Below are positions 25,556 to 33,311 of a DNA stretch of 64,000 bases, one piece after another. Below the pieces are notes generated by a model. That model had not been told where the DNA came from, made no database searches, and saw nothing but the letters and a program-made list of their open reading frames with translations. The stretch is from Hyphomicrobiaceae bacterium (GTDB lineage Bacteria > Pseudomonadota > Alphaproteobacteria > Rhizobiales > Hyphomicrobiaceae): positions 806,001-870,000 of the forward strand of contig JALHOW010000001.1 in the NCBI GenBank assembly GCA_022842785.1, in the 5' to 3' direction. Made by a program: the position numbers and the translations under genes. Every line of letters begins with the position of its first letter. The first letter of the stretch is position 1.

Positions 25556-27233
25556 CCTCTTTGCGTCGCCCGCCACGGTCCTCCTCGCCGGCGCGCTCGC
25601 CCTCATCTTCACGCGCGGCATGATGCGCAAGGCCGTGTTGCTCGCCGTTCCGCTGCTCGCGCTCGTTCTCGTCTGGCAGGTGCCGACCGACAGCGTTACC
25701 GCGAACTATCTCGGCTATGCGCTGATCCCCATCCGCGCCGACGCACTTGCACTTCTCTTCGGCGCCGTGTTCGCACTGGCCGCCTTTCTCGGCGCGCTAT
25801 TCGCACTCGACCGCACGTCGACCCTCGAACTCTCTTCCGCGTTCGTGTATGCGGCCGGCGCGCTGGGCGTCGTCTTTGCCGGCGACTGGATCACACTCTT
25901 CGTGTGGTGGGAGATCATGGCCATCGCGTCGACGCTCATCGTCGTCTGCGGTGGCGAGAAGGCACACGGGCCCGCATTCCGCTATGCCCTCGTGCATTTC
26001 CTCGGTGGCGTGCTGCTCATGGCGGGCATTGCCGGCGAGATCGCCATGAGCGGAAGCGCGACCATCACCTCGCTGAAGCCCGACTCCTGGCCGCGCTGGC
26101 TGATTCTCGCAGGCCTGCTTGTGAACGCAGGCGCGCCACCGTTCTGGGCCTGGGTGTCGGATGCCTATCCCGCTTCATCCTGGTCGGGCATGGTTTTCCT
26201 CTCGGTGTTCACGACCAAGGCGGCCGCCTATGTGCTCATGCGCGCCTTTCCCGGCGTCGAGATCCTCGTTTGGATCGGCCTCGTCATGGCCATCTACGGC
26301 CTCGTCTATGCCGCACTCGAAAACGACATCCGCCGCCTCCTCGCCTTTGCCATTGTCAGCCAGATGGGCATCAAGGTCGCGGGTATCGGCATCGGCACGC
26401 CGCTCGCACTCAACGGCGTAGCGGCGCACGCCGCGGCAGCGGTCATCTATACGGCGCTGCTCGTCATGGTCGCAGGCAGTGTGCTGCGCCAGACAGGCAA
26501 GACGCGCTTGAGTGAACTCGGCAGTCTGGCCCACACGATGCCGCTCACCGCCTTTGCGTGCATGATCGGCGCGCTCTCCATTGCCGCCTTTCCGCTGACG
26601 TCCGGTTTTGTCTCGAAGTCCATGATCATCGACGCGGCCGCCAAGCAGCATCTTGCCGGCGCCTGGATCCCGCTGATGGCCGCATCTGCCGGGGTGGTTC
26701 TGCACGCAGGCCTGCGCCTGCCGTGGTTCTTATTCTTCGCGGCGCCCAGGCAGCGGATCATGGCTTCAGATCCACCACAATCCATGCGCATTGCCATGGC
26801 GCTAGCAGCAGTGCTCTGCGTCGTCATCGGCATCGTGCCAGATGGGTTGTACGTGATGCTGCCCCATCAAGTGGCGTACGTGCCCTATACGGCGAGCCAC
26901 GTACTCGTGCAGCTCCAGCTTCTCGCTTTCGCGGTGCTCGTGTTCTACCTCATGCGCGAATGGTTGAAGCCGCAGCCCGGCATCACGCTCGATCTCGATT
27001 GGATCTATCGTCATCTCGGCGCACGGCTCGCCCGCGGCTTCGATGATCTCACGGCCGGCGCGTGGACGCGGCTCGTGAGTGGCATCAATGGCAAGGCCAC
27101 TAAGCTGCATGAGTTGCTCGTCACGCACCACGGTCCTGCGGGGACATTCGGGCGCACATGGCCGACAGGCACCATGGCCTTCTGGACGACCTTCCTCCTG
27201 GGCGCCTTCCTGCTCATCGCGGCAATGGGTTAA
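25545..27233 (+). CDS. Na+/H+ antiporter subunit D paralogue lacking two channel lysines
   Basis: A 562-residue member of the NuoM/N/MrpD superfamily with a C-terminal extension of about 80 residues ending in another helix (MAFWTTFLLGAFLLIAAMG). The TM5 Glu (FVWWEIMAIAST) and the TM8 Lys (SVFTTKAAAYVLMR) are kept. The TM7 position that is Lys in the two sister genes is Asn (LVNAGAPPFWAWVSDAYP). The TM12 Lys is also missing (AHAAAAVIYTALLVMVAG). If the alignment by eye is right, this subunit may not move protons in the normal way. It is the last gene of the operon; a dispersed repeat begins right after the stop. Confidence 0.9.
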   Translation: MTTSLFASPATVLLAGALALIFTRGMMRKAVLLAVPLLALVLVWQVPTDSVTANYLGYALIPIRADALALLFGAVFALAAFLGALFALDRTSTLELSSAFVYAAGALGVVFAGDWITLFVWWEIMAIASTLIVVCGGEKAHGPAFRYALVHFLGGVLLMAGIAGEIAMSGSATITSLKPDSWPRWLILAGLLVNAGAPPFWAWVSDAYPASSWSGMVFLSVFTTKAAAYVLMRAFPGVEILVWIGLVMAIYGLVYAALENDIRRLLAFAIVSQMGIKVAGIGIGTPLALNGVAAHAAAAVIYTALLVMVAGSVLRQTGKTRLSELGSLAHTMPLTAFACMIGALSIAAFPLTSGFVSKSMIIDAAAKQHLAGAWIPLMAASAGVVLHAGLRLPWFLFFAAPRQRIMASDPPQSMRIAMALAAVLCVVIGIVPDGLYVMLPHQVAYVPYTASHVLVQLQLLAFAVLVFYLMREWLKPQPGITLDLDWIYRHLGARLARGFDDLTAGAWTRLVSGINGKATKLHELLVTHHGPAGTFGRTWPTGTMAFWTTFLLGAFLLIAAMG

Positions 27234-27337
27234 GTGCCGCGGGCCGCTGGGAAGGGGTGCTTCGCAACCCATCGTGGGGCTATGCCCGCGGCGGCTAAGC
27301 GGACAGGTTTCAATGGGTACTAAATCATAAAAAAAGA
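27234..27337 (+). repeat. Dispersed intergenic repeat, copy 2, left part (split by transposon)
   Basis: Begins directly after the stop codon of the antiporter operon with GTGCCGCGGGCCGCTGGGAAG. It continues through GCTATGCCCGCGGCGG and GCGGACAGGT to ATCATAAAAAAAGA. The same blocks in the same order are found in copies 1 and 3. The unit is cut by the transposon and resumes at 29576. The last eight bases are one copy of the target duplication. Confidence 0.75.
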
Positions 27338-27365
27338 GGAGATTGCGTATTTGACAAACCACGCC
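27338..27365 (+). repeat. Left terminal inverted repeat of the transposon
   Basis: Starts GGAGATTGCG and includes TTGACAAACCACG. It matches the right end at 23 of 28 positions and contains the -35 box of the transposase promoter. Confidence 0.88.
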
Positions 27366-27379
27366 TCTCGCGCTATATT
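27351..27379 (+). promoter_or_regulatory. Sigma-70-type promoter of the transposase
   Basis: TTGACA (27351-27356) and TATATT (27374-27379) are separated by exactly 17 bases. The -35 box lies within the left terminal repeat, so transposase binding to the end could repress its own promoter. That last point is inference. Confidence 0.75.
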
Positions 27380-27408
27380 CGCTCCAGATCGAAATCGCGA
27401 GCGAAATC

Positions 27409-28356
27409 ATGTCCATTCTCTCCAAGGCTCATTTCTACGACGAAGCGGCGGCCTTCAAGGAGCTGGAGGTGATCCTCTGGCCTCACGGTCCCGTGTGCCC
27501 GCACTGCGGCAATAAGGAGCGGATCTACGCGCTGCAGGGCGTGCGCTCCAAGCCGAGCACGAAGAACCCGGAAGGCGTCGAGCGTCACGGCCTCAAGAAG
27601 TGCGGAAGCTGCAAGAAGCAGTTCACGGTCCGCGTCGGCACGATCTTCGAGGACAGTCACGCGCCCCTGCACAAGTGGCTGCAGGCCATTCACCTCATGT
27701 GCTCCTCCAAGAAGGGCATGAGCAGCCATCAGCTCCATCGCGTGCTGGAGGTCCAGTACAACACCGCATGGTTCATGTCGCACCGCATCCGCGAGGCCAT
27801 GCGCTCGGGCTCACTCGCACCAATGGGCGGTCCCGGCAGCTCAGGCATTGTCGAGGCTGACGAGACCTTCGTCGGCCGAAAGAAGGGGCGACCCGTTAAG
27901 GCAGGTGTCGCACACAAGCAGGCTGTCCTTTCGCTCGTCGAGCGCGGCGGCGACGTGCGCAGCTTTCATGTCGATAAGGCCGACGCCGCGTCGATCATGC
28001 CGATCGTGCGCGCCAACGTGGCCAAGGAAGCGCGCATAATGACCGACGATGCGGGCCAGTATCGCCACCTGCACAAGGAGTATCCACACGAGGTGGTACG
28101 CCACAAGAAGGGTGAGTACGTTCGCGACGAAGCCCACACCAACACGCTGGAGAACTACTACTCAGTCTTCAAGCGAGGCATGAAGGGCGTCTATCAGCAC
28201 TGCAGCGAGAAGCACCTGCACCGCTACCTTGCCGAGTTCGATTTCCGTTACAACGCCCGCTCATTGCTTGGCGTCGAGGACGTTGAGCGTGCCACGAAGG
28301 CCGTTAAGGGTGCGAAGGGCAAGCGGCTCACGTATCGATTGCCTGACCAAGGGTGA
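27409..28356 (+). CDS. IS1595-family transposase
   Basis: A 315-residue transposase. The N-terminal zinc ribbon has CPHCGN and, after an insert, KKCGSCKKQF. The ISXO2-like catalytic domain follows, with acidic positions seen in VEADETFVG, IMTDDAGQ and the HTNTLENYYSVFKRGMKGVYQH segment. The C-terminal FRYNAR motif is typical. The frame is intact from start to stop, and it has a near-consensus promoter. The ribosome site is weak, as is common for transposases. Confidence 0.95.
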   Translation: MSILSKAHFYDEAAAFKELEVILWPHGPVCPHCGNKERIYALQGVRSKPSTKNPEGVERHGLKKCGSCKKQFTVRVGTIFEDSHAPLHKWLQAIHLMCSSKKGMSSHQLHRVLEVQYNTAWFMSHRIREAMRSGSLAPMGGPGSSGIVEADETFVGRKKGRPVKAGVAHKQAVLSLVERGGDVRSFHVDKADAASIMPIVRANVAKEARIMTDDAGQYRHLHKEYPHEVVRHKKGEYVRDEAHTNTLENYYSVFKRGMKGVYQHCSEKHLHRYLAEFDFRYNARSLLGVEDVERATKAVKGAKGKRLTYRLPDQG

Positions 28357-28360
28357 GCGG

Positions 28361-28390
28361 AAAGCGAGCAAGAAATGACTTGCTCGCTTT
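28361..28390. terminator. Terminator between transposase and DUF2283 gene
   Basis: A perfect 12-bp inverted repeat, AAAGCGAGCAAG and CTTGCTCGCTTT, with a 6-base loop. The flanking A and T runs make it work in both directions, between the convergent transposase and DUF2283 genes. Confidence 0.9.
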
Positions 28391-28659
28391 CAGTGCAGAT
28401 ATTTATGGACCGCCTCGTAAGCGATTTGACGCGGCGTGTGCAGGTGCGCCGCTATCTCGTCAATTAGCTGGTCCGCCCTATAGCGCCAGAACTCAGTGAA
28501 ATCGACGACGGTCACGCCAATCGGCTCGTCCGTGCCAATATCGTAGCGAAGGACTAGACCGAACTGACCATGCTTCGAGCGCCCAGGGACGCCCGGCCGT
28601 GTTGTAATGTACAACACGTCCGCTCTGCTGTCGTAGGTTGCGATCAAGCCATCACTCAT
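28390..28659 (-). CDS. DUF2283 domain protein (transposon passenger)
   Basis: An 89-residue protein with the DUF2283 pattern: ATYDSRADVLYITTRPG near the start and LRYDIGTDEPIGVTVVDF in the middle. The ATG at 28659 has GGAGTG 8 bases upstream and overlaps the end of the upstream frame, a sign of translational coupling. DUF2283 proteins are small, often found beside mobile elements or toxin-antitoxin-like genes, and have no firm function. It lies inside the transposon and so is a passenger gene. Confidence 0.8.
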   Translation of the reverse strand: MSDGLIATYDSRADVLYITTRPGVPGRSKHGQFGLVLRYDIGTDEPIGVTVVDFTEFWRYRADQLIDEIAAHLHTPRQIAYEAVHKYLH

Positions 28660-29156
28660 TGTCGGCACTCCACACAAGAGTACCAGGATATTCGTTAGCA
28701 AAGTACGCAGTCTGGACGCGACCATCTGCCGTACCCGCGACCCTTCTAATAGGCACAACAAGAGGGTTGTCGAGAAATGTAACGTTGTCACAGACAAAGA
28801 CCTGTGACTCGGACGACGTTGTGCTTTGGTAAATCTTTGTGGGCGAATTCACTGCCTGCGCTATCGCGGGCTTGATCAAGCCCGCGCCGAGCACGGTGCC
28901 GGCCAGCTTGATCTCCGGATGATGATCCGGAATGTGCTCGAACACGGTTTGGGCTCACTGCGAAAGCCGCCACCACCTCGCGCTTTGCGTGCGTACTGAA
29001 GTCGTCCACCTCGTCTAGGAGTGCCCTCGTTCGCTGGCAATAAATAACGAAATCGGTGGATGTTCCTTGGATTTGAAAACCACCAACAAACATGGGCTCC
29101 ACTGGTAGAACCTTGAGCTTCGCAATCTGTTCCGGAGTCAGATCGGCATCTGCCAT
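28652..29156 (-). pseudogene. Probable frameshifted passenger gene of the transposon
   Basis: An ATG at 29156 behind GGGGAGG opens a frame reading MADADLTPEQIAKLKVLP, then FVGGFQIQGTSTDFVIYC and VVAAFAVSP. Around 28945 the sensible sequence moves to another frame (VFEHIPDHHPEIKLAGTVLG) and runs to a stop at 28652 that overlaps the DUF2283 start. The first frame continues to 28788 but as Arg/Ser-rich text with no protein character. A one-base change near 28945-28950 would join the halves into about 168 residues. It may instead be two genes, the second starting at GTG 28945. The first half is faintly like DUF3467 proteins. Confidence 0.55.
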
Positions 29157-29311
29157 AACGCGTAACCTCCCCTTGGCTAAACATAATGCCAAACAGCCTA
29201 GCAGAAACGATGGCGTCGGAACTAGCCTTGGTAAACGCCAAGCCGATCGAGCTACCCATGGCGCACCCCCGTAAAGGTGCGCAATATGCGCAAATCAGCT
29301 ACATTGGCGCT

Positions 29312-29485
29312 ATGCCCCAAGCCAAGAAGCCTGAGACCGACAAGAGAACGCAGCGCCAGAAGTTTATGGACGCGGCGCGAGAGGTCGGCGCCAGCGGCGA
29401 TGAATACGCCTTCCGTGGCGCTGTGAAGCGCGTGGCTTCGGCACCACCTGCGAAGCCCAAGAAGGCAGCTCGCAAATCGAAGTGA
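29312..29485 (+). CDS. Small basic protein (transposon passenger)
   Basis: A 57-residue protein, MPQAKKPETDKRTQRQKFMDAARE and on, ending in a Lys/Ala/Pro-rich tail. The central helix QKFMDAAREVGASGDEYAFRGAVKRV looks folded. I recall similar short proteins encoded beside IS1595-type transposases in Alphaproteobacteria, but no function is known. The start is uncertain: in-frame ATGs also occur at 29186, 29210 and 29258, and none has a good ribosome site. Confidence 0.5.
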   Translation: MPQAKKPETDKRTQRQKFMDAAREVGASGDEYAFRGAVKRVASAPPAKPKKAARKSK

Positions 29486-29547
29486 TCCCCGGCCGGAGAT
29501 AGGCGGACGCGGTTTTGGAGACCGCCCCGATTTCGGACGCTGCGCGT

Positions 29548-29575
29548 CGCTTGGTTTGTCAACTACGTAATCGCC
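29548..29575 (-). repeat. Right terminal inverted repeat of the transposon
   Basis: Read inward on the minus strand it starts GGCGATTACG and contains TTGACAAACCAAG. It matches the left end at 23 of 28 positions and is followed outside by the second AAAAAAGA. Confidence 0.88.
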
Positions 29576-29655
29576 AAAAAAGACGGGGGTTCGGGGGTGT
29601 CCCCCGAGCGGGTTACAGGGCGGCAGCCCTGTTCGTGCCGAGGGCGCGAGCAGAT
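29576..29655 (+). repeat. Dispersed intergenic repeat, copy 2, right part
   Basis: Resumes the unit interrupted at 27337. AAAAAAGACGGGGG is followed by TTCGGGGGTGTCCCCCGAGC and GGGCGGCAGCCC, then GTGCCGAGGGCGCGAGC. Removing the transposon and one target copy rebuilds a continuous unit like copy 3. It ends a few bases before the 3' end of gmk. Confidence 0.75.
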
Positions 29656-29668
29656 TAAAAGAGCCAGC

Positions 29669-30319
29669 TCAGCTCTTGCTCCTGAGCCCCTGCTGCAGCT
29701 CGCGGGCAAAATCGGGAAGTCCCGCGAGGCGGCTCCCGCGATGGCGTTCGGCCGTGAGCACACCGCGCAGCACATTCAGGCTGTCGGCGACCACATCATT
29801 GACGATGATGTAGTCGTACTCGGGCCAGTGACTGATCTCATCGCCCGCCGCGGCGAGCCGGCGCGCGACCACATCCGCACCATCCTGCGCACGTGCGTGC
29901 AGGCGCTGGCCGAGCGTCGCCGCCGAGGGCGGCAGCACGAACACGCGCACGAGATCCGCCGGGGCCGACGCGGCAAGCTGCTGCGCACCTTGCCAGTCGA
30001 TATCGAAGAGCACGTCGCGTCCGGCGCTCAGCGCATCCATGACGGGGCCACGCGGCGTGCCGTAGAGATTGCCGTGCACGTGCGCCCACTCCAGAAGCTC
30101 GCCGGCATCCTTGAGCTGCTCGAAGCCCGCTGCATCGAGAAAGTGGTAATCTTTACCGTCGACCTCGCCAGGCCGCGGCTTGCGCGTCGTGACTGAAATG
30201 GACATCACGAGGCCCGGCTCTGCCGCAAGCAATGCCTTCGCCAAGGTTGTCTTGCCGGCGCCCGAAGGCGACGACAGCACCAGCATCACGCCACGCCGCG
30301 CCATGTGTGTGCTCGCCAT
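29669..30319 (-). CDS. gmk: Guanylate kinase
   Basis: A 216-residue enzyme that phosphorylates GMP to GDP with ATP. The P-loop is SSPSGAGKTTL near residue 16, followed by SVTTRKPRPGEVDGKDYHF (the GMP-binding region) and DIDWQGAQQL. ARRLAAAGDEISHWPEYDYIIVND near the C-terminus is typical of Gmk. AGGGA precedes the ATG at 30319. It follows yicC by eight bases, the usual pairing in this group. Confidence 0.97.
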   Translation of the reverse strand: MASTHMARRGVMLVLSSPSGAGKTTLAKALLAAEPGLVMSISVTTRKPRPGEVDGKDYHFLDAAGFEQLKDAGELLEWAHVHGNLYGTPRGPVMDALSAGRDVLFDIDWQGAQQLAASAPADLVRVFVLPPSAATLGQRLHARAQDGADVVARRLAAAGDEISHWPEYDYIIVNDVVADSLNVLRGVLTAERHRGSRLAGLPDFARELQQGLRSKS

Positions 30320-30327
30320 AGGTGTCC

Positions 30328-31230
30328 CTATTCGAGGTTCTGGATCTGCTCGCGCATCTGCTCGATCACGGCCTTGAGTGCGAGACCGGCTCGCGTCGTC
30401 TCAATGTCGTTCGCCTTCGAGCATGTCGTATTGGCCTCGCGATTGAACTCCTGCGCGAGGAAATCAAGCCGTCGGCCGGCAGGCTTACCGCCGGCCATGA
30501 GCTCGCGCGCAGCGGAAACATGCGCGCGCAATCGCTGGAGCTCTTCCTCGACGTCGGCCTTGACGGCCAGCAGAGCTGCCTCCTGGTGGAGGCGTGTCTC
30601 ATCGAGCGGCGTCGCGGTGTCCAGCAAGCGTGCGACCTGTTCCTTGAGGCGCGCGCGGATGGCTTCGGGCGTGCGGCCCGGTGAAGCGGCGATCGTCTCG
30701 ACGAGTGACGTAATCGATGCGAGTTGCTCCTCGATCACCGGCCCGAGGCGGCGGCCTTCGGCGAGGCGCGCCTCGACAAGCTGATCGAGCGCGCGCTCGA
30801 AGCTCGCGAGCATGATGGCGTGGCGGGCCTCGGCGGTTGCCTGGTCCTCCGTCCCCTCCGCGACCTCGATGACGCCGCGTAGTGCCAGCAAGCCCTCGAC
30901 ACTCAAGGGCGCGAAGCTGCCGCGCGTGCTGAGCCGCTCCGCAATGGCCATAACCTGGCCGAGCGCGGTCTCGTTGATGCTGATCTCGCTGCCACCGCCA
31001 TCGCGGGAAACATTGAGGCCGACGGTCACGTTGCCACGGTTGAGCCGCGCGGCGATCCGCTCGCGCAGGCGCGGCTCCAGTACCTCGTTTCCGGGTGCCA
31101 GCCTAAGGCGCACATCCAGACCCTTGCCATTGACGCTGCGGATATCCCAGCGCCATGCCACAGTGCCATGGCGGCCCTCGTCGGCGCCGAAGCCGGTCAT
31201 GGAAGGTACTGGCTGGTCCTGCTTCGACAT
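30328..31230 (-). CDS. yicC: YicC/YloC-family endoribonuclease
   Basis: A 300-residue protein with the YicC N-terminal SMTGFGADEG segment and WRWDIRSVNGKGLDVRLRLAPG. The C-terminal DUF1732 region reads GRRLDFLAQEFNREANTTCSKANDIETTRAGLALKAVIEQMREQIQNLE. Members have been shown to act as endoribonucleases. The ATG at 31230 is chosen over a GTG 36 bases upstream because the conserved fold starts soon after it. It is co-transcribed with gmk. The roughly 290-base gap upstream, shared with a divergent oxidoreductase, holds no gene I can support. Confidence 0.95.
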   Translation of the reverse strand: MSKQDQPVPSMTGFGADEGRHGTVAWRWDIRSVNGKGLDVRLRLAPGNEVLEPRLRERIAARLNRGNVTVGLNVSRDGGGSEISINETALGQVMAIAERLSTRGSFAPLSVEGLLALRGVIEVAEGTEDQATAEARHAIMLASFERALDQLVEARLAEGRRLGPVIEEQLASITSLVETIAASPGRTPEAIRARLKEQVARLLDTATPLDETRLHQEAALLAVKADVEEELQRLRAHVSAARELMAGGKPAGRRLDFLAQEFNREANTTCSKANDIETTRAGLALKAVIEQMREQIQNLE

Positions 31231-31518
31231 CGGCGGGTTCTTATCTCGTTCGTTTGGTGTGGCCACGGGCTTACGAGTCGGCGTTCACTTTAACTGTCCC
31301 GCCGTTCGTATTCGCGGGCAAGGAGATTCCGGGACCTTCTTAACCTGGAAGGCCTGCTTCAGCGCTGCGCTGAGCGCAAGCCGACCTTCCCAAGCTGCTC
31401 GCGTCTCGCACTGGTATTGCCGTACGGCTGCCGCTAGGTTGCCCACGTATATCCGGACATGAAACAGTTACTTCTCGGCCTCTCAGCCGGCAACCGAATG
31501 ACAGGGGGAAGGTCCACC

Positions 31519-32733
31519 ATGGTTCAACGAAGGCCCCATCGCGGACTTATCTTCGGCATCTTCCTGGCGCCCTTTCATCGCGCCGGGGACAATCCGACGC
31601 TCGCCATCGCGCGCGACATGGATCTCATCACGCATCTCGACCATCTCGGCTATGACGAGGCCTGGATCGGTGAGCATCATTCAGCTGGCTGGGAGCTGAT
31701 CGCGAGCCCGGAGCTGATTATTGCCGCTGCGGCCGAGCGCACGAAGAATATCCGCCTTGGCACCGGCGTCACGAGCCTGCCGTATCATCATCCCTTCCTG
31801 GTCGCCCAGCGCTTCGTCCAGCTCGATCACATGACCAAGGGCCGTGCCATGCTCGGCTGCGGTCCAGGCGCGCTGACTTCCGACGCCTACATGCTGGCCA
31901 TCAAGGCGGAGGACCAGCGCCGCCGCATGGGCGAATCGCTGGACGCAATCATGCAGCTCCTCAAGTGCGAGGAGCCGGTCACCATGAAGACCGATTGGTT
32001 CGAGATGCAGGAGGCACGCCTGCACCTCGCGCCGTACTCCGATCCGTACTTCCCGATTGCGGTCGCGAGCACGCAGTCTCCGGCAGGGATGCAAGTCGCG
32101 GGCAAGCATGGCGTCGGCGTTCTTTCGCTCGGTGCGGGCCTCCCTGGAGGTGTCGATGCCCTTCCCGCGCATTGGAAGATCGCTGAGGACGAAGCGGCGA
32201 AGCACGGCAAGACGGTCGATCGCAAGGAATGGCGTCTCGTCGTGAACATGCACTGCGCCGAGGACGATGAGCGGGCACTGCGCGACGTCGCCTACGGCGA
32301 GCGCGAGGAGACGGTCTCGTACTTCGAAGAGACGCTTAGCCGTCCGCCCGGTCGCTCACAGGATCCCCTGCGCGAGGGCGTTAAGGCCGGCAATACGCTC
32401 GTCGGCTCGCCTGAGACGATCACCAAGGGCATCGAGCGCATGATCGCCGCCAGCAAGGGCGGCATCGGCGGCGTCATGTTCCGCGCGCACGAATGGGCGA
32501 ACCGCGAGGATACGTTCCGCAGCTTCGAGCTCTTCGCGCGCTGGGTCATGCCCAAGTTCCAGGGCTCGCTCGACACCGTTTTTGCCTCGCGCGACTGGTG
32601 CCGTGAGAACCGTGGCACGATCTTCGCGCCCAACGTCAAGGCTATCGAGAAGGCCTATGCCGATGCCGGCAAGGCACTTCCCGAAGGCTATCGCACACGC
32701 CTTACGGGCGCGCGCGACGACGGCAAGAGCTGA
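31519..32733 (+). CDS. LLM-class flavin-dependent monooxygenase, limonene monooxygenase-like
   Basis: A 404-residue bacterial luciferase-like enzyme of the LimB-type subgroup, using reduced FMN and O2. Recognisable segments are the N-terminal FGIFLAPFH, the YDEAWIGEHHSAGWE strand, IRLGTGVTSLPYHHPFLVAQRFVQLDHMTKGRAMLGCGPG and a C-terminal GGVMFRAHEWA. The ATG at 31519 has a GGGGGAAGG site, so the frame upstream is not used. It starts a four-gene same-strand run with a ThDP enzyme pair and a Baeyer-Villiger monooxygenase. No flavin reductase is encoded nearby. A terpenoid or cyclic substrate is plausible but not shown. Confidence 0.88.
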   Translation: MVQRRPHRGLIFGIFLAPFHRAGDNPTLAIARDMDLITHLDHLGYDEAWIGEHHSAGWELIASPELIIAAAAERTKNIRLGTGVTSLPYHHPFLVAQRFVQLDHMTKGRAMLGCGPGALTSDAYMLAIKAEDQRRRMGESLDAIMQLLKCEEPVTMKTDWFEMQEARLHLAPYSDPYFPIAVASTQSPAGMQVAGKHGVGVLSLGAGLPGGVDALPAHWKIAEDEAAKHGKTVDRKEWRLVVNMHCAEDDERALRDVAYGEREETVSYFEETLSRPPGRSQDPLREGVKAGNTLVGSPETITKGIERMIAASKGGIGGVMFRAHEWANREDTFRSFELFARWVMPKFQGSLDTVFASRDWCRENRGTIFAPNVKAIEKAYADAGKALPEGYRTRLTGARDDGKS

Positions 32734-32770
32734 TCAACCGACTTTCTACGAGACAGAGGTCAGGGCACTA

Positions 32771-33298
32771 ATGACGACAAAGACACGCAGTTGGTCGGAC
32801 GATGTGTTCGCCGAGATGAAGGCGCGCAACATCGAGACCGTGGCGACGATCCCCGATGGCGGGCTCACGCAGCTCCTCAACATGGTCGTCGCGGACAAGG
32901 ATATGCGTCTCGTGACGCTTTCCACCGAGGAGGAAGGCATCGGCGTTGCGACCGGCCAGTGGCTCGGCGGCAAGCGTTCGATGATCGCGATGCAGTCTTC
33001 GGGCGTTGGCAATTGCATCAACGCGCTCGGCATTCCGGTTACGATGCGCGCGCCGTGCCTGATCCTGGTCACGATGCGTGGTCAATGGGGTGAGTTCAAT
33101 CCCTGGCAGGTGCCGATGGGAACCGCGACCCGCACGGTGCTGGAAGCCGTCGGCGTGCGCTGCTTCCCGGTCGAGAAAGCCGAAGAGATCGGCGAGACGT
33201 TCGGCGCCGCTGCCGACATCGCTTTCAATGGCCGCCTTTCCGCCGCCGTGCTGGTCAGCCAGCGCGTGATCGGCGCCAAGGGCTTCGGACAGAAGTAA
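32771..33298 (+). CDS. ThDP-dependent decarboxylase-type enzyme, PYR-domain subunit
   Basis: A 175-residue subunit carrying the pyrimidine-binding half of a thiamine-diphosphate enzyme. The TEEEGIGVATGQWLGGKRSMIAMQSSGVGNCINAL segment contains the catalytic Glu that activates ThDP and the typical SGxGN turn. It resembles the alpha subunit of sulfopyruvate or phosphonopyruvate decarboxylases (ComD type). The partner subunit follows after 13 bases. Its real 2-oxo acid or acyloin substrate is unknown. Confidence 0.85.
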   Translation: MTTKTRSWSDDVFAEMKARNIETVATIPDGGLTQLLNMVVADKDMRLVTLSTEEEGIGVATGQWLGGKRSMIAMQSSGVGNCINALGIPVTMRAPCLILVTMRGQWGEFNPWQVPMGTATRTVLEAVGVRCFPVEKAEEIGETFGAAADIAFNGRLSAAVLVSQRVIGAKGFGQK

Positions 33299-33311
33299 GG
33301 GCTGCACAAAC

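Larger units (their letters stand above)
27338..29575. mobile_element. IS1595-family transposon, 2,238 bp, with passenger genes
   Basis: Both ends can be placed. The first 28 bases (27338-27365) match the reverse complement of the last 28 (29548-29575) at 23 positions, sharing the segment TTGACAAACCA. Outside lie identical 8-bp target duplications, AAAAAAGA, at 27330-27337 and 29576-29583; 8 bp is the known duplication size of the IS1595 family. Inside are one transposase gene, then a DUF2283 gene, a frameshifted gene and a small basic protein. The element interrupts a copy of the dispersed intergenic repeat. Identical duplications and an intact transposase suggest fairly recent insertion. 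Confidence 0.92.
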
